Positions 54,602-61,734 of a DNA stretch of 64,000 bases are shown piece by piece (position 1 is the first letter of the stretch; each line of letters begins with the position of its first letter). Position numbers and translations under genes: made by a program. The notes below the pieces were generated by a model. That model worked only from the letters and a program-made list of their open reading frames with translations. It did no database searches and had not been told where the DNA came from. This DNA comes from Treponema sp. OMZ 790 (GTDB lineage: Bacteria > Spirochaetota > Spirochaetia > Treponematales > Treponemataceae), in contig NZ_CP051201.1 in assembly GCF_024181285.1 (NCBI RefSeq), forward strand, positions 806,001 through 870,000, read 5' to 3'.

Positions 54602-54742
54602 GGACGCTGTGCGTCCGTTCAACGGGCGGCGGCAGATCCGCCTGTCGTCCGGCGCACAGCGCCGTCCAACATGCGAATTAAGCTGACGGCGAAGCTCAAA
54701 AGCCTAAAGGCTTTCTCACTTCTTGCAGCTTATCCGCCGCCC
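54595..54742 (+). mobile_element. ORF-less mini-cassette, copy 3
   Basis: 148 bp. The closing arms are GGGCGGCGG and CCGCCGCCC, each one base shorter than in the other copies, so the pairing is kept. It ends at core GTTAGAC. Confidence 0.85.
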
Positions 54743-55506
54743 GTTAGACAGATGCCTAACGGCACAATTAACTGCAACTTTGAAAAAGTAGTGTGTATTT
54801 TTTTGTAAATTAAAGCGTAAAACCCAAGTTAAAAGCTTAGGTTCTTTGAATAAAGTTTTGTTTTATTATAATATCTATTTTGATAAGGAAAAATAAACTT
54901 TCATCTGAGGATTTTTAAACTCGTTAAGGAAATCAACAAAATAAAAGTCCTTTGGACGGTCTGTGTTTATAATAATTATTTTCTAAGGAAAATAAAGTTT
55001 TATCTGAGTGTTTTTAAACTTTTTAAGGAAATCGACGATTTAAAAGTCCTTCGGACGGTCTGTGTTTATAATAATTATTTTCTAAGGAAAATTAAAATTT
55101 ATCTAAGTATTTTAAACTCGTTAAGGAAATCGACAAAATAAAAGTCCTTCGGACGGTCTGGTAATTATTATAATTATTTGTTAATGAAAATAAAATTTTA
55201 GCTTTATAGTAAAATTGTTGATTTTTTAATTTAATGATGAAAAGCTGTATAGGTTAAAAAATAAAGTCTAATTGTTAAGAATAAGCTTATAATTTTAAGA
55301 TAATATTATTTATAAAAGTTTAGTTTTATAAATAATAAAGTTTTACAGTAAAATTTTAAGTTTATTTATTAAATATAGTAATAAAAAGCAAAATAGTGTA
55401 AAATTAAAAGCATAATTGTTAATATAAGCGATTAAATAAACTAAAAGTGTCTAACACCCGCTTCAACCTGACATTGCGGACGAGCCGCAAAGCAGGTTAA
55501 GCGAAT
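54743..55506 (+). mobile_element. AT-rich repeat cassette without a gene, copy 3
   Basis: About 760 bp. TATAAT lies near 54867-54872. Three tandem units (54884-54983, 54984-55082, 55083-55181) hold GTCCTTTGGAC or GTCCTTCGGAC hairpins. The shared AT-rich tail follows. Confidence 0.8.
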
Positions 55507-55513
55507 GTTATGT
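55449..55513 (+). repeat. attC13
   Basis: R'' GTCTAAC, R' GTTATGT, 65 bp, standard short form. Confidence 0.92.
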
Positions 55514-55556
55514 GGATGCCCGCGTGGGGCACTTTAGCATAAAAAAGGAGAATTAA

Positions 55557-56471
55557 ATGATACCGGATTTTCAAACAGCAATGTTGCCTCTATTAAAACA
55601 GATGAATGATGAAAAAATTTATAATTCTAATTCTATTAGAGATGTGGCAGTTTCATATTTTAAAATCACAGATGATGAAAAAAATGAAAAAACTCCAAAT
55701 GGTAAACAGTTGCTTTATTATAATAGAATTGCTTGGTCTATTTCATATTTAAGAACAGGTGGATTAATTGAAAGTCCAGAACGAGGAAAATATAAAATTT
55801 CTGAATTAGGAAAAACGGTATTACAAAATCCACCAGAAAAAATAACAATAAAATTCTTAAAAGAAATAAACCCAGATAAAAATTTATTTGAAAGAGAAAA
55901 AGCTCCTAAAAATGAAGAAAAAGAATTAGAAATATCAGAGGATAAAACACCTGATGAGTTAGTTGAAGAAGGTCACAAAAGAATTAATCAGGAATTATCC
56001 AAAATTCTGCTTCAAAATATAGAAGATGCATCCCCATATAAATTTGAAGAAATAGTAGTAGATTTATTAATAAAAATGGGTTATGGAGATTCTGATTTCA
56101 ATAATGGTGAAATTACTTCAAAATCTGGAGATGAAGGAATTGATGGAATAATAAAAGAAGATAAACTTGGACTTGATAAAATATATGTTCAAGCAAAAAG
56201 ATGGAAAAAAGATTCTAAAATTGGTCGACCGGAGATTCAAAAATTTGTTGGGGCTTTAGATGGTCAAAGAGCAAAAAAAGGAATTTTTATTACTACTGCT
56301 TTCTTTTCACAAGAAGCTATAAATTATGCCAATAATACTAGTAATGCAACTGTTATTTTAATTGATGGTCAAAAATTAACAGATTTAATGATAGAGTATG
56401 AAGCAGGAGTAACAGTAAAGGATATAATAAAAATCTGTAAAATTGATACAGATTTTTTTGTTGAGGAGTAA
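55557..56471 (+). CDS. Mrr-like type IV restriction endonuclease
   Basis: A 304-residue protein, the usual Mrr length. The N-terminal part is a winged-helix (Mrr_N) domain: PLLKQMNDEK, NRIAWSISYLRTGGLIESPERGKYKIS. The C-terminal catalytic domain has GDEGIDGIIKEDKLGLDKIYVQAKRW, with the D...QxK motif of PD-(D/E)XK enzymes, and ISKF-like VGALDGQRAKKGIFITTAFFSQEAINYA. Mrr cleaves methylated DNA. It is the only gene of cassette 17, with AAGGAG before the ATG. Confidence 0.9.
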   Translation: MIPDFQTAMLPLLKQMNDEKIYNSNSIRDVAVSYFKITDDEKNEKTPNGKQLLYYNRIAWSISYLRTGGLIESPERGKYKISELGKTVLQNPPEKITIKFLKEINPDKNLFEREKAPKNEEKELEISEDKTPDELVEEGHKRINQELSKILLQNIEDASPYKFEEIVVDLLIKMGYGDSDFNNGEITSKSGDEGIDGIIKEDKLGLDKIYVQAKRWKKDSKIGRPEIQKFVGALDGQRAKKGIFITTAFFSQEAINYANNTSNATVILIDGQKLTDLMIEYEAGVTVKDIIKICKIDTDFFVEE

Positions 56472-56474
56472 ATC

Positions 56475-56540
56475 ACATAACACCTTTTTCAAAGCCGACA
56501 AACGGGACTTGCCCGTTTGCGGTTTAAAACAATGTTGAAC
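56475..56540 (+). repeat. attC14 (divergent)
   Basis: R'' ACATAAC, R' GTTGAAC, 66 bp. Arms TTCAAAGCCG/CGGTTTAAA-like and stem AAACGGG/CCCGTTT. Confidence 0.8.
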
Positions 56541-56683
56541 GGACGCTGTGCGTCCGTTCAACGGGGCGGCGGAACATCCGCCTGTTGTCCGGCGCACAGC
56601 GCCGTCCAACACGCGAATTAAGCTGACGGCGAAGCTCAAAAGCCTTTCGGCTTTCTCACTTCTTGCAGCTTATCCGCCGCCCC
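56534..56683 (+). mobile_element. ORF-less mini-cassette, copy 4
   Basis: 150 bp, full arms GGGGCGGCGGA/TCCGCCGCCCC. The inner hairpin keeps AAAGCC/GGCTTT but has loop TTTC rather than TAAA. Ends at core GTTATGA. Confidence 0.85.
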
Positions 56684-56728
56684 GTTATGACGACAGGCGC
56701 ACTGGCCTGCCCTTTTTAGAAAAAATAT

Positions 56729-57349
56729 ATGAAAAAACTTTTTATAATATTATTAATTGGGTTTTTAAATATTAATCTTTTCGCTCAGGATTTTCCATTT
56801 CCACCAGAATTAAAATGGTGGATATTTGAAATTCAATCCATTGATAAAAATGTTAAAATCGAAAACTTTAAATTTTCCGAAAAACGTTCCATTCTTAATC
56901 AGGATGCACCAATATCATATAAAAACCGTTTATATCCTGTATTAAAAAAATGGAATTACTTTGGAAACGAATTTGCTTATTATGATATATACGCAAGTCT
57001 TGAAAAGAATAAAAGTGGCAAATATTCAATTTATGGAGAACCTGACTCAGCTTTCGGAATATTTGATAAAAATGAAAATTTACTTTTCATAGATTTTTTC
57101 GGGAGTTTAAAAGGAATAGATTCATTTTGCTGGGTAAGAGACAACAGAATTATTGCGGTTGGTCGAGATATAATAAATTCATATGAAGATGGATTGTCTG
57201 ATATTGATTTTATAATCTATGATTATTACATAAAAAATGGCGGGGAAATTATAGTTAAAGAATATACCTATAATATAAAATCAGTAAATATGGCTAAAAT
57301 AAAATTAAGGTGGGTTGAACAAAGAACCGATTACTTTGAAAATAATTAG
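56729..57349 (+). CDS. Secreted hypothetical protein
   Basis: A 206-residue protein with a signal peptide (MKKLFIILLIGFLNINLFA before QDFPF). The mature part is beta-rich and aromatic, with no motif I know. It could be a secreted or periplasmic effector. The ribosome site is weak. Cassette 19 also holds the 57350-57590 non-coding stretch with a terminator and a short repeat. Confidence 0.55.
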   Translation: MKKLFIILLIGFLNINLFAQDFPFPPELKWWIFEIQSIDKNVKIENFKFSEKRSILNQDAPISYKNRLYPVLKKWNYFGNEFAYYDIYASLEKNKSGKYSIYGEPDSAFGIFDKNENLLFIDFFGSLKGIDSFCWVRDNRIIAVGRDIINSYEDGLSDIDFIIYDYYIKNGGEIIVKEYTYNIKSVNMAKIKLRWVEQRTDYFENN

Positions 57350-57358
57350 CATGGTATA

Positions 57359-57389
57359 TTTTTTAATCGAGTCAAGCTCGATTAAAAAA
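57359..57389. terminator. Bidirectional terminator-like hairpin
   Basis: TTTTTTAATCGAG (57359-57371) pairs perfectly with CTCGATTAAAAAA (57377-57389), loop TCAAG. Confidence 0.75.
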
Positions 57390-57517
57390 TAAAATTAAAC
57401 TTTAGGGCTTGGACGAAGAAGCGATAGTACGCGGCTTTACGCCGCTTAGGAAAAGTATAATAATAGAGGCATACGCTTCTAATGGTTGTACAGAATCTTC
57501 ATAAAGAAAAAATGATT

Positions 57518-57574
57518 TAAGAAATCTGATTCTGTATAAGAAATCTGATTCTGTATAAGAAATCTGATTCTGTA
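57518..57574 (+). repeat. 19-bp tandem repeat, three units
   Basis: TAAGAAATCTGATTCTGTA at 57518, 57537 and 57556, exact copies, then a partial fourth. No spacers, so not CRISPR. Confidence 0.85.
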
Positions 57575-57590
57575 TAAGAAATATAATTTG

Positions 57591-57653
57591 TCATAACAAA
57601 GGTTCGTAGCCGACAGCGGGTCGAGCCCGCTGCGGTACAACCAGTTGTTATGC
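57591..57653 (+). repeat. attC15 (divergent)
   Basis: R'' TCATAAC, R' GTTATGC, 63 bp. Outer arms GGTTCGTAGCCG/CGGTACAACC pair with bulges, and stem AGCGGG/CCCGCT. It shares no obvious sequence with the main family beyond the cores. Confidence 0.7.
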
Positions 57654-57689
57654 TTCTATTATATAAAAAGATTTGGTGTGTTGGCTTCG

Positions 57690-57754
57690 GCAGTTTAGAT
57701 TGCAAGCTGTTGATTTTTGTGATATAATGAGGAAGGGTCGAAAGGGCGTTATGC
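57690..57754 (+). promoter_or_regulatory. Second attI/Pc-like module inside the array
   Basis: TTGCAA (57700-57705) and TATAAT (57723-57728) with a 17-bp spacer, then ATGAGGAAGGGTCGAAAGGG and core GTTATGC (57748-57754). It aligns with the attI at 42321-42385 without gaps over about 60 bp and keeps the same promoter-to-core spacing. Confidence 0.75.
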
Positions 57755-58476
57755 TCACAAGCCTAAAAGCTTGGTATGAAGGGAATGTATTAAAATTGAA
57801 ATTGAAAGAAATAGAAAAAATTGCTAAAGAAAATTATTCTGCTGCTAAACTTCAAAATAAATGGTATGAATGCATAAATTTTGCTTTCTATTTGTTAGAT
57901 AAAAAAATTGAATCTGAAAACATATATATTTTAGCAGGCTTAGATTCAGATGATTATGATAGTATAAATAAATATTTTTTTGCTGTAATTAATGAACTTA
58001 AAGTAGTTAAAATAAATGAAGATATTAACTATAATTTTTTATGCTATTTAGGTAGAAAAATTCATAATGATGAAATTGAAGCGATATATGCACTTACAAT
58101 ATTAGAAAAAATGTATTATCAGACAAATGATGAACGATTTTGGGAATGGGTTGAATTTGGTGATGCGGTTGATTTACTTGAAGATGGAATTGCTTATTAC
58201 GAATACGACATAAATAAAGATAATTTATGTGATTATATAAAAGAAAAGATCTTATTGGATATAGAACTATATAAAGAGAAAGTGCCTGATAATTTTTTTA
58301 AGATGAGTTTTTGTGAGAAATGTAATAAATTAGTGATTCCAAAAATTAAGAAAACATTATTTAAGAAGAAATTTTTCTATAAATGTAATAATTGTAACGC
58401 AACAAATGGTAAGTTTTTATGGTGTTTGGATAATAAAGGAAAAAAGCTTTATTTAGAAAGAAGAAATAAAGCATAA
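57751..58476 (+). CDS. Hypothetical protein with C-terminal zinc ribbon
   Basis: A 241-residue protein. The first 195 residues are helical, without known motifs. The C-terminus has CEKCNKLV and, 23 residues later, CNNCNATNG, a two-knuckle zinc ribbon. The ATG at 57751 overlaps the recombination core, and the attI-like module supplies AAAGGG as ribosome site. The stop TAA is provided by attC16. As the first cassette after the second attI-like module, it would be under that promoter. Confidence 0.6.
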   Translation: MLTSLKAWYEGNVLKLKLKEIEKIAKENYSAAKLQNKWYECINFAFYLLDKKIESENIYILAGLDSDDYDSINKYFFAVINELKVVKINEDINYNFLCYLGRKIHNDEIEAIYALTILEKMYYQTNDERFWEWVEFGDAVDLLEDGIAYYEYDINKDNLCDYIKEKILLDIELYKEKVPDNFFKMSFCEKCNKLVIPKIKKTLFKKKFFYKCNNCNATNGKFLWCLDNKGKKLYLERRNKA

Positions 58477-58536
58477 CACTCGCTTCAACCTGACATTGCG
58501 GAGTAGCCGCAAATGCAGGTTAAGCGAATGTTAGGT
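58471..58536 (+). repeat. attC16
   Basis: R'' GCATAAC, R' GTTAGGT, 66 bp, standard short form. Confidence 0.92.
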
Positions 58537-58618
58537 TGACCTGCCTTGCGGCAGGCAGGTGCGGAACCGACCTATAATATTTATTTCGACCAAAAAATAA
58601 ATTTATAGGAGAAATTTT
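58530..58618 (+). promoter_or_regulatory. Conserved structured leader, type B (cassette 21)
   Basis: Stem CCTGCC/GGCAGG, then ATTTATTT/AAATAAAT hairpin ending at AGGAG. Close match to 50625-50712 and 63174-63261. Confidence 0.75.
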
Positions 58619-58975
58619 ATGTCAAATGAAGAAAAGAAAGGTAAAGCTTTCTTGAGCTTTATTCCGAAACTTGTGGTGAGTGCAATTTATTCTTTTTTGG
58701 TTGTTTATTTTTTCGAATGGAAATATGCAATATTTACTGCCCGTCCATTGCTTGAAGGACATTTTGGACTTGCAGTACTAGCATTTTTTTCTGGTATTAT
58801 AGGAGCGTTTGCTATTCTCATGATTGTAAGTGCATGGCATAAACGAGTTACCGTTTTTACAAGAAATCCTATAACATATTTGTTTAAAATGTATGTTGGG
58901 TATCCATGTATCGGAGTTGTAGTTGGACAGATAGCTATTTTACTTGTTGCCGGTTTGGTGATGCAAAAAGCTTGA
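58619..58975 (+). CDS. Small membrane protein, unknown
   Basis: A 118-residue protein with three probable membrane helices (near residues 15-32, 45-70 and 88-112). No family is recognised. It has the type B leader and AGGAG before its ATG. The next gene starts 15 bp downstream. Confidence 0.6.
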   Translation: MSNEEKKGKAFLSFIPKLVVSAIYSFLVVYFFEWKYAIFTARPLLEGHFGLAVLAFFSGIIGAFAILMIVSAWHKRVTVFTRNPITYLFKMYVGYPCIGVVVGQIAILLVAGLVMQKA

Positions 58976-58989
58976 TACAGAAGCGTTAT

Positions 58990-59271
58990 ATGAATAACTA
59001 CAATATTCCTGCCGATTTGGAAGAAAAAATACGCAATCGAGATAATAAGTGCGTTTATTGCAGCAAGAGTTTTGACACAGATGAAACAATAGAACATATT
59101 GATAACGATGTGAAAAATATTTCTGAAAATAATATTGCTATTTGTTGTCGTGCTTGTAATTCCAGTAAAGGAAATAGATTGTTACATGAATGGTTGAATA
59201 CAAATTATTGCAAAAAGAGAAATATCAACATTGAAACTGTTTCAGATGTGATTAAAAATATCTTGTGGTAA
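58990..59271 (+). CDS. HNH endonuclease-like protein
   Basis: A 93-residue protein starting at ATG 58990. CVYCSKSF, then EHIDND, and CRACNSSKGNRLLHEWL give the HNH fold with its two zinc CxxC pairs and the catalytic histidine. Such small proteins are nicking or restriction nucleases. It is the second gene of cassette 21. The start sits within GTTATATG, which resembles a recombination core, and lacks a ribosome site, so it may have been fused from another cassette. Confidence 0.78.
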   Translation: MNNYNIPADLEEKIRNRDNKCVYCSKSFDTDETIEHIDNDVKNISENNIAICCRACNSSKGNRLLHEWLNTNYCKKRNINIETVSDVIKNILW

Positions 59272-59464
59272 CATTTATGAAGAATCCAGTTAAGCTAAAT
59301 TTGTATGGATTCTCTTATGATGTAACCCTTTTTTTGTATTTGTAAAATCAGTTCATAATATGCTAACATAAAAACTATAGATTTGTATAGCATATAATTA
59401 TTGCTGGTCTGAGAGATTTTGAAGATATAATAATTCAAAATAATCTCGTTATTATGGAAATAAA
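59272..59464 (+). other. Non-coding tail of cassette 21
   Basis: 193 bp, AT-rich. Nothing recognisable seen. Confidence 0.4.
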
Positions 59465-59624
59465 ACCTAACACCCGCTTCAACCTGACATTTGTTTTGTC
59501 ACGAAAGTTGCTGGAAGCGGTCGCTGCTAACGCAGTTCCCTTTTTTATGCAACTTTCGCGCCAACTTTGCCTTAACGCTTACGCTTCGGCAAAGACACAA
59601 ATGCAGGTTAAGCGAATGTTGAAC
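59465..59624 (+). repeat. attC17 (long form)
   Basis: R'' ACCTAAC, R' GTTGAAC, 160 bp. Same long stem as attC8 (TTGTTTTGTCACGAAAG arm). Confidence 0.88.
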
Positions 59625-59767
59625 GGACGCTGTGCGTCCGTTCAACGGGGCGGCGGAACATCCGCCTGTTGTCCGGCGCATAGCGCCGTCCAACACGCGA
59701 ATTAAGCTGACGGCGAAGCTCAAAAGCCTTTCGGCTTTCTCGCTTCTTGCAGCTTATCCGCCGCCCC
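59618..59767 (+). mobile_element. ORF-less mini-cassette, copy 5
   Basis: 150 bp, full arms, inner hairpin loop TTTC as in copy 4. Ends at core GTTAGAC. Confidence 0.85.
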
Positions 59768-59802
59768 GTTAGACTGATGCCTTACGGCGTAAGGAGCTTT
59801 AA

Positions 59803-60525
59803 ATGATGTTATTTGATGAGGACGTGTCTTTAAATGATGGTATATCGTTAGCTGATATGATTTCGATTTATAGAAAAGCAGGATGTCCACAAAAGACAGA
59901 AACATTTTTCCTGCATAATATTGACGAAATACGGGCTAAAAAGTACAGATCATTTTCTGCACCTTTGCAAAAGGATATTGATGCTTTAAAAAAAGACGAT
60001 AAGGTCGAACTTTTTTATGAATATTTTGATTCTAACAAAAATATAAATGAAAGATTTATAGTTCAAATAAAGGAACGGGATGGAAACATTTTTTGTGGAA
60101 GGTTGCTTAATGAACCATTGTATAGTGATGTAATAGAAGGACAATATATTTGTTTTATGAAATATAATATATCCTGTATTATTGGAAAGCTTGATTATGA
60201 TTTAAACTCGACAGGAACTATCAGTTATGAATCATTCAAAAAAAAGATGATCAATATCGCTATTAAGATTAAAGAACTAGAATCAAAAAGTGATAGTGGC
60301 TGGAGATTTTTATATGGAAATGAAACGGAAGAGTATTTAAAAAATAAAGAAAATACACATGAATTTACTCTTGATGAAATTTTGTATATAGAACCACTGC
60401 TTGAGCATGTATTAGGAAAAGAAAATAAAATCTATATATATGAGAAATCAATAAATGATTTTATAGCAGTTTCTGAGAAAGAGATATGTGATGAAATAAA
60501 AAATCATTATATAAAAAAAATCTAA
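59803..60525 (+). CDS. DUF2314/DUF2185-like protein (immunity-protein type)
   Basis: A 240-residue protein. The middle part (ERFIVQIKERDGNIFCGRLLNEP, residues about 86-108) resembles DUF2314. The C-terminal part (DSGWRFLYGNETEEYLKN, residues about 165-182, followed by IEPLLEHVL) resembles DUF2185/Imm-type domains. Such domains often protect cells from polymorphic toxins. No toxin gene is adjacent. AAGGAG lies before the ATG at 59803. It is the only gene of cassette 23. Confidence 0.6.
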   Translation: MMLFDEDVSLNDGISLADMISIYRKAGCPQKTETFFLHNIDEIRAKKYRSFSAPLQKDIDALKKDDKVELFYEYFDSNKNINERFIVQIKERDGNIFCGRLLNEPLYSDVIEGQYICFMKYNISCIIGKLDYDLNSTGTISYESFKKKMINIAIKIKELESKSDSGWRFLYGNETEEYLKNKENTHEFTLDEILYIEPLLEHVLGKENKIYIYEKSINDFIAVSEKEICDEIKNHYIKKI

Positions 60526-60661
60526 CAATTGTTTCAAGTTGACATTACCTTTTGCTCGTGTTTTTGCTATCACTCGGCTATGCCTCGTTCCTTACGCAAA
60601 AACGCGCACCAAACCTTCGTTTCGCTCAGGTACGGCAATACAGCTTAAACAAATGTTAGAT
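60520..60661 (+). repeat. attC18 (long, divergent)
   Basis: R'' ATCTAAC, R' GTTAGAT, 142 bp. L arms TTCAAGTTG/CAGCTTAAAC, so it belongs to another subgroup. Confidence 0.82.
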
Positions 60662-60750
60662 TGACCTGCCTAAAGGCAGGCAGGTGCGGAACCGACCTAT
60701 AACATTTATTTCGATCAAAAAATAAATTTATAAAATCGTAGGAGGATTTT
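60655..60750 (+). promoter_or_regulatory. Conserved structured leader, type B (cassette 24)
   Basis: Stem CCTGCCT/AGGCAGG, ATTTATTT/AAATAAAT hairpin, then GGAGG at 60741-60745. A short insertion (AAAATCGT) separates hairpin from ribosome site. Confidence 0.72.
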
Positions 60751-60903
60751 ATGGCAAAAACAACAATAAAGCCTGGAAACCCATACGCAGGAGAAGGCGG
60801 ACGGATGCCGTCTACAACAGGCAATCCAAGCGGCGGTAATCGCGGAAATAATCCGCCAAGTAGTGGAAAAGGCTCTTCTTCCGGAAATTCGGGCAAGAAA
60901 TAA
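60751..60903 (+). CDS. Small Gly/Ser/Asn-rich protein (50 aa)
   Basis: A 50-residue frame with GGAGG 5 bases before the ATG and the conserved leader upstream. It is basic and low complexity (NPSGGNRGNNPPSSGKGSSS), without a hydrophobic segment. A strong terminator follows. The leader and terminator argue that it is real. It may be a secreted or nucleic-acid-binding peptide, or an unstructured protein. No family recognised. Confidence 0.65.
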   Translation: MAKTTIKPGNPYAGEGGRMPSTTGNPSGGNRGNNPPSSGKGSSSGNSGKK

Positions 60904-60948
60904 TCGTTATTTAGAACAACAGATAAATAATGATTAGTTGATAGCTTT

Positions 60949-60974
60949 ACGGCGGAGTAAACCCGCCGTTTTTA
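60949..60974 (+). terminator. Rho-independent terminator
   Basis: ACGGCGG (60949-60955) pairs with CCGCCGT (60963-60969), followed by a T run. Confidence 0.8.
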
Positions 60975-60994
60975 TAATATACTTGTAAATATAC

Positions 60995-61023
60995 TTGATT
61001 TTTGTAATAAAATGTTTTATACT
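60995..61023 (+). promoter_or_regulatory. Predicted promoter of VapBC pair
   Basis: TTGATT (60995-61000) and TATACT (61018-61023), spacer 17 bp. The phrase ATACTTG occurs three times nearby and may be an operator. Confidence 0.5.
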
Positions 61024-61043
61024 TGTGTATAAGAGGTGCGAAT

Positions 61044-61265
61044 ATGCCGCAATTATCATTGTATGTTACGCAAGAGCAGCTTCTCAAAATTGAAAACGAA
61101 GCTCATGCAGAAAAAATGTCGCTTTCAAAATGGGCCGTAAGCAAAATTATGGAAAGAATAGAACCGCATTATCCGGAGGGCTGGGCTGATTTGTTCGGTT
61201 CTGTTGCTGATTCGTCATTCACCAGACCTGATCAGCCAAAGCATGAAAAGCGAGAGACTTTTTAA
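61044..61265 (+). CDS. vapB: VapB-like antitoxin
   Basis: A 73-residue protein from ATG 61044, with AGAGGTG upstream. The N-terminal MPQLSLYVTQEQLLKIENEAHAEKMSLSKWAVSKIM has the strand-helix-helix layout of ribbon-helix-helix DNA-binding antitoxins. The C-terminus is likely disordered and binds the toxin. It overlaps the toxin start (TAATG). The pair has its own promoter within cassette 24. Confidence 0.8.
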   Translation: MPQLSLYVTQEQLLKIENEAHAEKMSLSKWAVSKIMERIEPHYPEGWADLFGSVADSSFTRPDQPKHEKRETF

Positions 61266-61666
61266 TGTATTTTATAGACACAAATACTTGCATTTACTTT
61301 ATGAATGGCAAGTTTCCATCTGTTCGGGAAAGATTCTTGTCGGTTTCACCGAAAGAGATAAAAATTTCTTCAGTAGTAAAAGGAGAACTTTTGCTAGGCG
61401 CATTTAAAAGCCGGACAAGGGAAAAGACTACAGAGAAAGTGGAAAAATTTTTAAAACCGTTTGAAATTGTGGATTTTACAGACAAAATGTCTTATGAGTA
61501 TGCAAAAATCCGAAAAGATTTGGAGCTTGCAGGTACACCGATAGGTGCAAATGACTTACTTATTGCCGCCGCCGCAGTATATCAAAAAGCGACTCTTATT
61601 ACTCACAATGTGGCTGAATTTTCAAGAGTAACCGATTTGAAAATTGAAGATTGGGTAGAAGAATGA
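61265..61666 (+). CDS. vapC: VapC-type PIN-domain toxin
   Basis: A 133-residue protein with complete PIN motifs: MYFIDTNTCIYFMNGK with the first acidic residue near residue 5, ISSVVKGELLLGA, IGANDLLIAAAAVYQKATLITHNVAEF. It is an expected tRNA-cleaving toxin. Its start overlaps the antitoxin stop. Both genes are intact, unlike the pair at 53932. Confidence 0.92.
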   Translation: MYFIDTNTCIYFMNGKFPSVRERFLSVSPKEIKISSVVKGELLLGAFKSRTREKTTEKVEKFLKPFEIVDFTDKMSYEYAKIRKDLELAGTPIGANDLLIAAAAVYQKATLITHNVAEFSRVTDLKIEDWVEE

Positions 61667-61668
61667 AA

Positions 61669-61734
61669 ACCTAACACTCGCTTCAACCTGACATTGCGGA
61701 CAAGCCGCAAATGCAGGTCAAGCGAATGTTAGAC
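61669..61734 (+). repeat. attC19
   Basis: R'' ACCTAAC, R' GTTAGAC, 66 bp, with CAGGTCAAG as in attC4. Confidence 0.9.

Noticed and set aside
57518..57586. Possible CRISPR array
   Set aside because: The 19-bp units are contiguous, with no spacers and no cas genes nearby.
46808..59723. Minus-strand frames of 70-90 residues beginning MSFAVSLIR, found five times
   Set aside because: They are antisense readings of the mini-cassette and attC stems, without ribosome sites; their conservation is explained by the DNA structure.
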